Position numbers and translations under genes: made by a program. Shown here piece after piece: positions 56,831-64,000 of a DNA stretch of 64,000 bases; the stretch's first letter is position 1; each line of letters opens with the position of its first letter. The notes beneath the pieces are model-generated. The model had not been told where the DNA came from and did not search any database. It saw nothing but the letters and a program-made list of their open reading frames with translations. The DNA comes from Meiothermus sp. QL-1 (GTDB lineage: Bacteria; Deinococcota; Deinococci; Deinococcales; Thermaceae). The stretch is from the NCBI RefSeq assembly GCF_003351145.1, contig NZ_QQSV01000001.1, positions 372,001 to 436,000 of the forward strand, written 5' to 3'.

Positions 56831-59038
56831 TTGAACAGGTACGACGACCGCGCCAGGTTGGTATTTCACTATGCCAGAGAAGAGGGTAGCCGGCTGGGTC
56901 ACAGCATGATTGGCCCAGAGCACCTGCTTCTGGGCCTGATGCGCGAAGGGGGCACGGCGGCGCGTATCCTCATGGAGTACGGCGCGAGCCTCGAGGCCAT
57001 GCGGCGCATGGTGGAGGAGCTGGTGGGTCGGGGTGAGGGGAGCCGTACCGGTGAGCCCCCCGCCATCACCCCCAGGGCCCGGAGGGTTATGGAGCTGGCC
57101 GGGGCCGAGGCCCGCAACATGTCGAGCCAGGTCATCGGGACCGAGCACATCCTCCTGGGCATCATCCGCGAAGGGGATGGCATTGCCCACCGGATTATGA
57201 CCCACTTCGCCAAGGATTTGGAGACCATCCGCTGGCGCATCCTATCGCAGGCCGGTGAAGGCAAGGAGAAGACCGTAGCCACCCCCTTCCTGGACGAGTA
57301 CGGGCGCGACCTAACCAAGGAGGCCCGCGAGGGCAAGCTCGACCCTGTAATCGGCCGTACCGAGGAGATCAACCGGGTCATCCAGATTCTGGCCCGCCGC
57401 ACCAAGAACAACCCCGTGCTGGTGGGCGACCCTGGGGTGGGTAAGACCGCCATCGTGGAGGGGCTGGCCCAGGCCATCGTGGAGGGGCGCGTACCCCCGG
57501 TGCTGCGCGGGGCCCGCATCGTGGCCATCGATTTGGCCGGGGTGGTGGCCGGCACCAAGTACCGCGGGGAGTTTGAGGAGCGGCTCCGCCAGATCATCGA
57601 GGAGCTCAAAAACGCCAAGGTGGTGGCCTTCATCGACGAGCTGCACACCCTGATCGGGGCCGGTGGGGCCGAAGGCACCCTGGACGCCGCCAACATCCTC
57701 AAGCCTCCCCTGAGCCGGGGTGAGATACAGGTCATCGGGGCCACCACCACCGGGGAGTACCACCGCTACATCGAGAAGGATGCGGCCCTGGAGCGCCGCT
57801 TCCAGCCGGTAATCGTGCTCGAGCCCACCCCGGAGGAGACCCTGGAGATTTTGAGGGGCCTGCGCCCCCGCTACGAGGCCCACCATGGGGTGGTCATCCC
57901 CGACGAAATCCTCTCGCTTTCGGTCAAAATCGGCATCCGCAGCCTGCCCGGGCGCAACTTCCCCGACAAAGCCATCGACCTCATCGACGAGGCCGCGAGC
58001 CGGGTGCGCCTCAACGACTCCCTGGGGCTTCCGGTGGCGGTGGATGAGGACGGCACCCCGCTGGTGGCCCGCGAGGACATCGAGAGCGTGGTGGACTCCT
58101 GGGGTGGGATTTACATCGACGACAAAGACGACAGCAAGCTTTTCAAGCTGGAGGAAGAGCTCAACAAGCGGGTGATTGGGCAAAAAGAGGCGGTGGAGGC
58201 CCTGGCCGCCGCCCTTCGGCGGAGCCGGGTGGGCCTGGGTGGGCGCACCCGCGTCTCGGCTAGCTTCCTCTTCGTGGGGCCTTCGGGGGTGGGCAAGACC
58301 CACCTGGCCAAAGCCCTGGCCGAGGTGCTCTTCGGTTCGGAAAGGGCCCTCATCCGCTTCGACATGTCGGAGTTCCAGGAGCCCCACTCCATCTCCAAGC
58401 TGATCGGGGCCCCGCCCGGCTATGTGGGCTATGAGCAGGGGGGGCGCCTCACCGAGGCGGTGCGCCGCCAGCCTTTCAGCGTGGTGCTGCTGGACGAAAT
58501 CGAGAAGGCCCACCCGGACATCTACAACACCTTCCTGCAGGTGCTGGACGAAGGGCGGCTCACCGACGGCCTGGGCCGCACGGTGGACTTCCGCCGGGTG
58601 ATCCTCATCATGACCTCCAACACCGGCTACAACGTGGGGCCGGCCATCGGCTTCACCAGCCGGGAGGTGGACACCGAAAGCCCCCTCAAGGCCCTCTTCA
58701 CCCCGGAGTTCCTGGACCGGCTGGACGAGGTAATTCGCTTCAAGCCCCTCGAGCCCTCCGAGCTGGTCCAAGTGGCGCAGATCATGCTGGAGGAGATCAG
58801 CAAAGAGCTGGAGTCGCGCGAGAAGTTCGTGCGCTTTGACCCCCTGGTGGCCTCCTGGCTGGTGGAGCAGGCCCCCAAACAGAGCAGCACCCGCGTGCTG
58901 CGCAACCTGATCCGCGAGAAAATCGAGGACCCCCTTTCCATCGAGCTCCTCTCCCGGCCGGGGCGCCATCTCTACGTGACCCTCAAGGAGGGCGCCATCG
59001 CCTTCGAGACCCAGGAGCTGAGCGTGGGCCTGGCCTGA
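56831..59038 (+). CDS. clpC: ATP-dependent Clp protease ATPase ClpC
   Basis: 735 residues, AAA+ unfoldase for ClpP. Clp_N repeats (about 1-140; [22 protein letters not shown]). AAA1 Walker [16 protein letters not shown] with Walker [15 protein letters not shown]2 Walker [15 protein letters not shown] with Walker [18 protein letters not shown]-terminal ClpB-D2 small domain. No long ClpB middle domain, so ClpC. Start TTG 56831 is set by AGGAGG at 56818-56823 and gives the standard [10 protein letters not shown]; an earlier in-frame TTG at 56804 lacks such a site. Confidence 0.94.
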   Translation: MNRYDDRARLVFHYAREEGSRLGHSMIGPEHLLLGLMREGGTAARILMEYGASLEAMRRMVEELVGRGEGSRTGEPPAITPRARRVMELAGAEARNMSSQVIGTEHILLGIIREGDGIAHRIMTHFAKDLETIRWRILSQAGEGKEKTVATPFLDEYGRDLTKEAREGKLDPVIGRTEEINRVIQILARRTKNNPVLVGDPGVGKTAIVEGLAQAIVEGRVPPVLRGARIVAIDLAGVVAGTKYRGEFEERLRQIIEELKNAKVVAFIDELHTLIGAGGAEGTLDAANILKPPLSRGEIQVIGATTTGEYHRYIEKDAALERRFQPVIVLEPTPEETLEILRGLRPRYEAHHGVVIPDEILSLSVKIGIRSLPGRNFPDKAIDLIDEAASRVRLNDSLGLPVAVDEDGTPLVAREDIESVVDSWGGIYIDDKDDSKLFKLEEELNKRVIGQKEAVEALAAALRRSRVGLGGRTRVSASFLFVGPSGVGKTHLAKALAEVLFGSERALIRFDMSEFQEPHSISKLIGAPPGYVGYEQGGRLTEAVRRQPFSVVLLDEIEKAHPDIYNTFLQVLDEGRLTDGLGRTVDFRRVILIMTSNTGYNVGPAIGFTSREVDTESPLKALFTPEFLDRLDEVIRFKPLEPSELVQVAQIMLEEISKELESREKFVRFDPLVASWLVEQAPKQSSTRVLRNLIREKIEDPLSIELLSRPGRHLYVTLKEGAIAFETQELSVGLA

Positions 59039-59084
59039 CCTGGCCTTGGGGAGAACCCCCGGCCCGGCGCCCTTGGTCGGGGCC

Positions 59085-59579
59085 TCAGTCGAGCTGGGCC
59101 AGGGCCGCCAGGAGCTGCTCCGGGCTCATGTAGCCCCGCACCTCGCCCACCAGCCGGCCTCTGGCGTCGTAGAAGAAGTTGGCCGGGTACCCGTTCACCC
59201 GCAGCGCGCGGGCGACGACGCGCAGGGCATCTTGGTAGACCACCGCGTGGGTAAAGCCCTGGGCATCGTGGAACTGCCGCACCAGCGAGGCCGGCTCGCC
59301 GTCGTTGACAAAGGCGAACTGCACCCTGGGGTGAGCGCGGGCCACCGCCTCGAACTCGGGGAGCTGCCGCTGGCAGTAACTGCACCAGGTAGCCCAGACC
59401 GTAAGAACGAGGGGGCGCCCTGGCTGAAGCTGGACCGGCGCGCCGTCCAGCCGGACCAGGGTGGCCTGGGGCAGGTCGGTGCGGCGGGGGCTGGGCGCAG
59501 CCCAGAGGGCCAGCCCCACCAGACCGGCTACGACGAGGCCCACCAGCCCCATCTTCACGGCGGAAGGGATTCTGCTCAC
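59085..59579 (-). CDS. TlpA/ResA-like membrane-anchored thioredoxin
   Basis: 164 residues. One N-terminal anchor (VKMGLVGLVVAGLVGLALW), then an extracytoplasmic thioredoxin fold with CxxC in TVWATWCSYCQRQLPEFE and cis-Pro in NGYPANFFYD. A reductant of exported proteins, such as cytochrome c maturation; no ccm genes nearby. Start GTG 59579 fits the TACACT box 6 bp upstream. Divergent from the MFS gene in a gap of 31 bp. Confidence 0.88.
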   Translation of the reverse strand: MSRIPSAVKMGLVGLVVAGLVGLALWAAPSPRRTDLPQATLVRLDGAPVQLQPGRPLVLTVWATWCSYCQRQLPEFEAVARAHPRVQFAFVNDGEPASLVRQFHDAQGFTHAVVYQDALRVVARALRVNGYPANFFYDARGRLVGEVRGYMSPEQLLAALAQLD

Positions 59580-59585
59580 GGGTTC

Positions 59586-59591
59586 AGTGTA
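59586..59591 (-). promoter_or_regulatory. -10 box of the TlpA-like gene
   Basis: Minus-strand TACACT, 6 bp from GTG 59579. Only 6 bp from the opposing MFS -10 box. Confidence 0.5.
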
Positions 59592-59597
59592 GCACCG

Positions 59598-59603
59598 TAT
59601 ACT
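59598..59603 (+). promoter_or_regulatory. -10 box of the MFS gene
   Basis: TATACT, 7 bp before GTG 59611. The two opposed boxes leave both transcripts leaderless, and each polymerase would sit over the other's start codon. Confidence 0.5.
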
Positions 59604-59610
59604 GCCTTTC

Positions 59611-60822
59611 GTGTCCGCGCCTATTCCCCCCCTGGTGCGTAAAAACACCTTGTTGCTGTCCATCACCCAGGCCATCAACGGGGCGGGAATGCAGCTCGTG
59701 CCCACCCTGGGCGCCCTCCAGGTGGTGATGCTGCTGGGCAACAGCACTTTTGCCGGTCTGACCACCAGCCTGATGGGGCTGGCCAGGGTTTTGACCGCCC
59801 ATGCTGTGGGGCAGCTCTCGGACCGCTGGGGGCGCAAGGTGGGGCTATACCTGGGGCTTTGGCTGGCCCTGGCAGGCTCTTTGCTGGTAGGCCTGGCGAC
59901 CTTGTGGGCGGCCTTTGCCCTCTTCGTCCTGGGGGTGTTGGTCTTTGGGGCTGGGGTGGGGGCAGTCCAGCAGATGCGGGTGGCGGCGGCGGACATGTAC
60001 CCCCAGAGCCGGCGGGGTGAGGGGCTGAGCCTGGTGGCGATGGGCTCGCTTTTGGGGGCGGGGCTGGCCCCTTTGGTGGTAGCGCTGGCAGAAGAGCTTG
60101 GCAAGCGTCTTTCGCTGAACGAGATTGCCCTGGCCTGGCTTTTGCTGCCCCTGCTTTGGTTGCCGGGCTTCGGCCTGGTGTGGGGCATCCGGCCCGACCC
60201 CAGGCAGATAGCGCTGGCGCTCGAGCGCTACTACCCCCCGGAGGCTTTGAAGGACGGGGCTTCGCTGCCGGAGCCCAGGCGGGCGGGCTCGAGCTGGGCG
60301 GCTATCCTCACCGCGGCAGCCGCCCAGGGGCAGATGGTCATGATGATGGCCATGACCGCCCTGGCCCTGAAGGCCATGGAGTGCAGCCTCTCGCAGATAT
60401 CCCTCTCGGTGGCCCTCCACGTGATGGGCATGTTCGCTTTCTCCTGGCCTATTGGCCGCCTTTCCGACCGCCTGGGCCGCCAGCCGGTTATGGCTGCGGG
60501 CCTGGGGACAGCGGCCCTGGGGGCCCTTCTGGTGGGCTTGGGCACCAGCTATGGGGAGGTTACCCTGGGCACTTTTCTGGTGGGGCTGGGCTGGTCGGGG
60601 GCCTTTCTGGCCGCCAATGCCCTCCTCGCCGACCTCACCCCGCCCGGCGGGCGGGGCCAGGCGGTGGGGGTGCTGGAGTTCTGGTCCAGCCTGGCCGGGG
60701 TGCTCTTGCCCCTGCTGGGGGGGGTTTTGCTGGAGGGCCTGGGCATGCGGGCCCTGGGTTACTTTGGCGCCCTTTTGGTGCTGCTGCCCCTCCTTTTGCT
60801 TTTTAGGAAGGCTGAGGTTTGA
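59611..60822 (+). CDS. MFS transporter
   Basis: 403 residues with 12 hydrophobic segments. The MFS motif A is present at both halves: GQLSDRWGRKVGLYLG (loop 2-3) and GRLSDRLGRQPVMAAG (loop 8-9). A central charged loop near 185-225. Drug-efflux-like; substrate unknown. Start GTG 59611 fits its -10. Ends 4 bp before the mrfA-like start. Confidence 0.9.
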   Translation: MSAPIPPLVRKNTLLLSITQAINGAGMQLVPTLGALQVVMLLGNSTFAGLTTSLMGLARVLTAHAVGQLSDRWGRKVGLYLGLWLALAGSLLVGLATLWAAFALFVLGVLVFGAGVGAVQQMRVAAADMYPQSRRGEGLSLVAMGSLLGAGLAPLVVALAEELGKRLSLNEIALAWLLLPLLWLPGFGLVWGIRPDPRQIALALERYYPPEALKDGASLPEPRRAGSSWAAILTAAAAQGQMVMMMAMTALALKAMECSLSQISLSVALHVMGMFAFSWPIGRLSDRLGRQPVMAAGLGTAALGALLVGLGTSYGEVTLGTFLVGLGWSGAFLAANALLADLTPPGGRGQAVGVLEFWSSLAGVLLPLLGGVLLEGLGMRALGYFGALLVLLPLLLLFRKAEV

Positions 60823-60826
60823 GACC

Positions 60827-63043
60827 ATGCTGCCTTCGGCCCTATCCCCCTACACCTCCTATGCCGAGTGGCTGTGCGCGCTGGAGGGCTATAGCGGGCA
60901 GTTGCGCTACATGAGGCTCCTGCCTCCCCGCCCGCCCCAAAAGGTGGCCTACCGGGGTCCTTTTGCCGGGGTGTTGCAGGTGCTGGGCCTGGAACCCTAT
61001 GCCTATCAGGCCGAGGCCTTTGGCCTTTTGGAGCAGGGGGCCCATGTGGTGATTTCGGCCAGCACCGCCTCAGGCAAAAGCCTGGTCTTCCAGGTGCCGG
61101 TCCTCGAGGCCTTGCTGGAAGAGGAGACTGCCCTGCTGGTCTACCCCACCAAGGCCCTGGCCCACGACCAACTGGCCCGGCTGCGGAGGATGGGGGAGGC
61201 CCTGGGCCAGGCAGACCGCATCTACCCCTACGACGGGGACACCCCCGGGCGCGAGCGCAGGAAGGCTAGGGAGAAGGGGCTGGCCCTTCTCACCAACCCC
61301 GACATGCTGCACTTCGGCCTCCTGCCCCGCCACGCCGAGTGGGCCTCCTTCCTGGCCCGCTTGCGCTACATCGTGCTGGACGAGCTACACGCCTACCGCG
61401 GGGTGTTCGGCAGCCACACCGCCCTTATTCTGCGGCGGCTTTTGCGCCTGGCCTGGCACTACGGGGCCCGCCCCCAGGCGATTGCGGCCAGCGCTACCAT
61501 CGCCAATCCAGCCGAGCACGCCCACAGCCTGACCGGCCTCACCTTCCACGCTGTCGGTGCGCAGATGGCTCGAGCCGAGCGGGAGTTCGGCCTTTGGGTG
61601 CCCAAGGCCCTCGATAAAGAGGGGAAGGTTCGGCGCAGCGCCAACCTCGAGGCCGCCCTCCTGGCCCGCCACGCTGCGGCCCAGGGCCTGCGCTTTCTTG
61701 TCTTCACCAACGCCCGCCGCACGGCTGAGCTGGTGGCCCGCTACGCTGCAGACGAGCGGGTCAAGCCCTACCGCGCGGGCTACACCGCCGCCGAGCGGCG
61801 CAGGCTGGAGCGGGCCCTGCAGGAGGGCAGCCTTCGGGTGCTGGTGAGCACCAGTGCCTTGGAGCTCGGGGTGGACATAGGGGGGCTGGATGGGGTGATC
61901 TTGCTGGGCTACCCGGGTTCGGTGAGCGCCTTCTGGCAGCGGGCCGGGCGGGCCGGGCGGGGGGATGAGCGTGCACTGGTGCTTTGGATTCCGCGGGAGG
62001 ACCCGCTGGATGCCTTCTTCGAAGCCCACCCCGAGCTGCTTCTGGAAAGCCCCCCCGAGGCCGCCGTGGCCGACCCCGCGAACCGGGTGCTCTACCCCCT
62101 GCACGCCCACTGCGCCGCGCGGGAGCTGCCGATTGAGCCCAGTTCGCCCGACCCCCTGTACCACCCTGGGTTGCCCATCCTGCCGCCCCTCATCAGGAAG
62201 GGGGAGCGCCTCTACTCGCCCAGTCGCGACCCCCACCGGGCGCTGGTTTTGCGGGGGTTGGGGCGGAACTTCACGCTGCGGGACGGGAGTGGGCGGGTGC
62301 TGGGCAGCTTGGACGAGCGGCAGGCCTACTGGGAGGCCCACCCCGGGGCGGTCTATTTGCACCAGGGGGAGAGCTACCTGGTGCGCAATCTGGACCTGGA
62401 GAAGCGCGAAGTGGTGCTGCTGCCGGGCCTGGAGGACTACTACACCGAGCCCAGGGCCCAGACCGAGATCGAGGTCCTGGAAGGGGAGGAGGTCCAGCCC
62501 GGGGTCTGGGTGGGGGCGGTGCGGCTCAGGGAGTGGGTCACAGGCTACGTGAAGAAGCGCTACATCAGCGAGGCGGTGCTGGAGGAGGTGCCCCTGGCCA
62601 TGCCCGAGCTGTGCTTCGAGACCGAGGCGGTCTGGTTCCATCCCTGCAGCTCTTTGCAGGCCCAGTTGCCCGGCGGACTGCACGCCCTCGAGCACACCCT
62701 GATCGGCCTGCTGCCCCTTTTCGTGCTGGCCGAGCGGCAGGATGTGGGCGGGGTCTCCTATCCCTTCTACCCCCGCCCCCTGCCTTCCGAAGGGGGGGCC
62801 ACGGTCTTCATCTACGACGGCTACCCCGGGGGGGTGGGCTACGCCCGTGCGGCGGCCCGACAGTTTCCTCGCTGGGTGAAGGCCGCCCATGACCTGCTCA
62901 GGACCTGCCCTTGCGAGGCGGGCTGTCCTCGCTGCATCCTTTCGCCCAAGTGCGGCAACGGCAACCAGCACCTCGACAAACAGGCAGCCCTGTGGTTGGC
63001 CGAGGAGCTCTGCCGCCGCTATCCGGTGGGCCCTGCCCACTAG
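60827..63043 (+). CDS. mrfA: DEAD/DEAH helicase with DUF1998, MrfA-like
   Basis: 738 residues, superfamily 2 helicase of the MrfA/YprA type. Walker A ISASTASGKSLVFQVP; DEVH-like box here LDELHAYRGVF; ASATIANP motif III; motif VI FWQRAGRAGRGDE. The C-terminal DUF1998 domain has the four-Cys cluster CPCEAGCPRCILSPKCGNGN that binds Zn. MrfA repairs mitomycin-type DNA crosslinks in Bacillus with MrfB, which is not adjacent here. ATG 60827 starts just after the MFS stop; upstream frame is shadow. Confidence 0.9.
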   Translation: MLPSALSPYTSYAEWLCALEGYSGQLRYMRLLPPRPPQKVAYRGPFAGVLQVLGLEPYAYQAEAFGLLEQGAHVVISASTASGKSLVFQVPVLEALLEEETALLVYPTKALAHDQLARLRRMGEALGQADRIYPYDGDTPGRERRKAREKGLALLTNPDMLHFGLLPRHAEWASFLARLRYIVLDELHAYRGVFGSHTALILRRLLRLAWHYGARPQAIAASATIANPAEHAHSLTGLTFHAVGAQMARAEREFGLWVPKALDKEGKVRRSANLEAALLARHAAAQGLRFLVFTNARRTAELVARYAADERVKPYRAGYTAAERRRLERALQEGSLRVLVSTSALELGVDIGGLDGVILLGYPGSVSAFWQRAGRAGRGDERALVLWIPREDPLDAFFEAHPELLLESPPEAAVADPANRVLYPLHAHCAARELPIEPSSPDPLYHPGLPILPPLIRKGERLYSPSRDPHRALVLRGLGRNFTLRDGSGRVLGSLDERQAYWEAHPGAVYLHQGESYLVRNLDLEKREVVLLPGLEDYYTEPRAQTEIEVLEGEEVQPGVWVGAVRLREWVTGYVKKRYISEAVLEEVPLAMPELCFETEAVWFHPCSSLQAQLPGGLHALEHTLIGLLPLFVLAERQDVGGVSYPFYPRPLPSEGGATVFIYDGYPGGVGYARAAARQFPRWVKAAHDLLRTCPCEAGCPRCILSPKCGNGNQHLDKQAALWLAEELCRRYPVGPAH

Positions 63044-63528
63044 CGGGGGTGGTGCACGTGGGGCAGCAGCAGGCTGCGCGGCAGGGGGTGGCTCGAGGCC
63101 CAGTTGAACAGCGGGCGGGCAAAGGGGCTGCTCACGATGCCCTCCTTGACCGCCACCGGGATGCGCTCCGAGGGGTAGCGCAGGGCCCCCGTAGAGGCCA
63201 CGTACTCGCTGGGGAAGCTGAGCCAGATGGTAAAGGCCAGGAACAACCCCCAGACCAAGCCCCCTGCCCCGCCCACCAGCCCCTCCAGCAGGGGCGAGAG
63301 AGGGGGGAGGGGGAGGAACCGGGCCAGGTAGGCCGCGCCCAGCCCCAGCAGCAGGGCCAAAAGGGGAAGGCCCCAGGCAGGCAGGAGGCCCCCCAGGAGA
63401 AGGGCCGCGGCGGCGTAGAGCAGCAGGGCGAGCCCAAAGGCCAGGGCGAACTGGGCCCCCCGGCGTATGCCAAAGGCTAGGGCAGCCGAGAGGACTAGAA
63501 GGGCCATCAGGTCGAGCCAGCTCAGCAT
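63040..63528 (-). CDS. CvpA-like membrane protein
   Basis: 162 residues. Four hydrophobic helices with the CvpA/colicin V production family layout: MLSWLDLMALLVLSAALAFG, IRRGAQFALAFG, a helix near 50-75, and LLEGLVGGAGGLVWGLFLAF. Function in the family is unclear (colicin V secretion, cell envelope). ATG 63528 has TATACT 7 bp upstream. Converges with mrfA by 4 bp. Confidence 0.8.
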   Translation of the reverse strand: MLSWLDLMALLVLSAALAFGIRRGAQFALAFGLALLLYAAAALLLGGLLPAWGLPLLALLLGLGAAYLARFLPLPPLSPLLEGLVGGAGGLVWGLFLAFTIWLSFPSEYVASTGALRYPSERIPVAVKEGIVSSPFARPLFNWASSHPLPRSLLLPHVHHPR

Positions 63529-63535
63529 TAAGGGC

Positions 63536-63541
63536 AGTATA
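63536..63541 (-). promoter_or_regulatory. -10 box of the CvpA-like gene
   Basis: Minus-strand TATACT 7 bp before ATG 63528, leaderless geometry. Confidence 0.45.
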
Positions 63542-63574
63542 CCGGGCGGTTTTGCTTCTGGCAGGGCGTTTGAC

Positions 63575-64000
63575 CTAGCGGCGGATGGCGTAGCCCCGGC
63601 TTTCCACCGCGGCGATGATTTGCTGCATGAAGGCCTCGGTCTCGAGGTCGGTGAGGGTGCGCTCCGGGTGACGGAAGACCAGGTGGAAGGCCAGGCTCTT
63701 CTGCCCGGCCTCCAGGGGCCGGCCCCGGTAGAGGTCGAAGACCTCGAGCCGCTCCAGATACTCCCCCGCGTGGGCCCGGATGAGGCGCTCGACCTCGGCG
63801 TAGGGGACCTCCTCGGGCACCACCACCGCCAGGTCGCGCAGGCTGGCGGGGAAGCGGGCCATGTCGCGGAAGCCCCCGGGCCCCTTGGGCAGGGGCAGGG
63901 CCAGCTCGAACAGGAAAACCCCCAGGGGCAGCTCCACCGCCTCAGCAATTGCGGGGTGCAGGGCCCCCATCTGCCCCACGCGCACCCCGTTCCAGTAGAC
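63575..64000 (-). CDS. pheT: Phenylalanyl-tRNA synthetase beta subunit, C-terminal part
   Basis: The last 141 codons of PheT; its start lies beyond base 64000. Seen: the B3/B4 end GVRVGQMGALHPAIAEAVEL, and the complete FDX-ACB (B8 anticodon-binding) domain ARFPASLRDLAVVVPEEVPY, VFDLYRGRPLEAGQKSLAFHL and TLTDLETEAFMQQIIAAVES. It charges tRNA-Phe as an (alpha-beta)2 enzyme. 46 bp precede the CvpA-like start on the same strand. Confidence 0.93.
   Translation of the reverse strand, partial: VYWNGVRVGQMGALHPAIAEAVELPLGVFLFELALPLPKGPGGFRDMARFPASLRDLAVVVPEEVPYAEVERLIRAHAGEYLERLEVFDLYRGRPLEAGQKSLAFHLVFRHPERTLTDLETEAFMQQIIAAVESRGYAIRR

Noticed and set aside
57311-58969. A 552-codon open frame antisense to clpC (similar long antisense frames oppose prpD, mrfA and rsmF)
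   Set aside because: At this GC, stop-free antisense frames are expected. The sequence is His/Gln/Gly-rich with no domain, while the opposite strand encodes a fully conserved protein.

Overview
The window is chromosomal DNA of a bacterium in the Thermaceae (Deinococcota), probably Meiothermus or a close relative rather than Thermus proper. This rests on very high GC, heavy use of GTG starts, many genes with a TAnnnT -10 box only 6-9 nt before the start codon, and close family resemblance of RsmF, MgtE, GlyRS, MalQ and the SRP RNA to Thermales versions. The isocitrate dehydrogenase has the short E. coli length rather than the long form known from Thermus. The genus assignment is inference. Genes cover nearly all of the window. 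I saw no prophage, IS element, CRISPR array, tRNA or rRNA.

Layout. 1-9.7 kb: threonine synthase (partial), a DUF255 thioredoxin-fold protein, small membrane proteins, an EVE protein, NADP isocitrate dehydrogenase, a NarL-type two-component system, and a CPBP protease / AsnC-like / phosphoesterase run. 9.8-18.9 kb: GlcD, a pyrophosphatase-like protein, MgtE with a structured leader, malic enzyme, a double HspR/MerR regulator, OsmC, SDR, DedA and a VOC protein. 18.9-24.9 kb: a translationally coupled envelope operon of two LptF/LptG permeases, an LptD/OstA-like barrel protein and a large lipoprotein. 25-29 kb: a hydrolase, the 4.5S SRP RNA and an ABC exporter. 28.6-32.7 kb: moaC, alkA, an unknown gene, a PHP phosphatase and a PolX whose polymerase site looks destroyed. 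32.7-41.6 kb: CBS, CsaA, citrate synthase, MoeB/ThiF, MTHFS, MiaB, ThyA, FolA and a JAMM protease. 41.6-50.7 kb: MalQ, a class III aminotransferase, HtrA and a methylcitrate-cycle operon (prpC-prpD-prpB-adh). 50.7-64 kb: an orphan sugar-type binding protein, AcpS, RsmF, RF2 with a programmed frameshift, GlyRS behind a glycine T-box, ClpC, a TlpA-like protein, MFS, an MrfA-like helicase, CvpA and PheT (partial).

Main points of interest: (1) an LPS-transport-like operon in a lineage regarded as lacking lipid A, with a lipoprotein placed where an LptE substitute would be; (2) an HspR-type regulator containing two DNA-binding domains made by a recent in-frame duplication; (3) a PolX lacking two of three catalytic aspartates while its PHP nuclease motifs are intact; (4) a complete glycine T-box and a classical RF2 frameshift; (5) an mgtE leader with mutually exclusive hairpins that I cannot match to a known riboswitch; (6) widespread leaderless promoter geometry.
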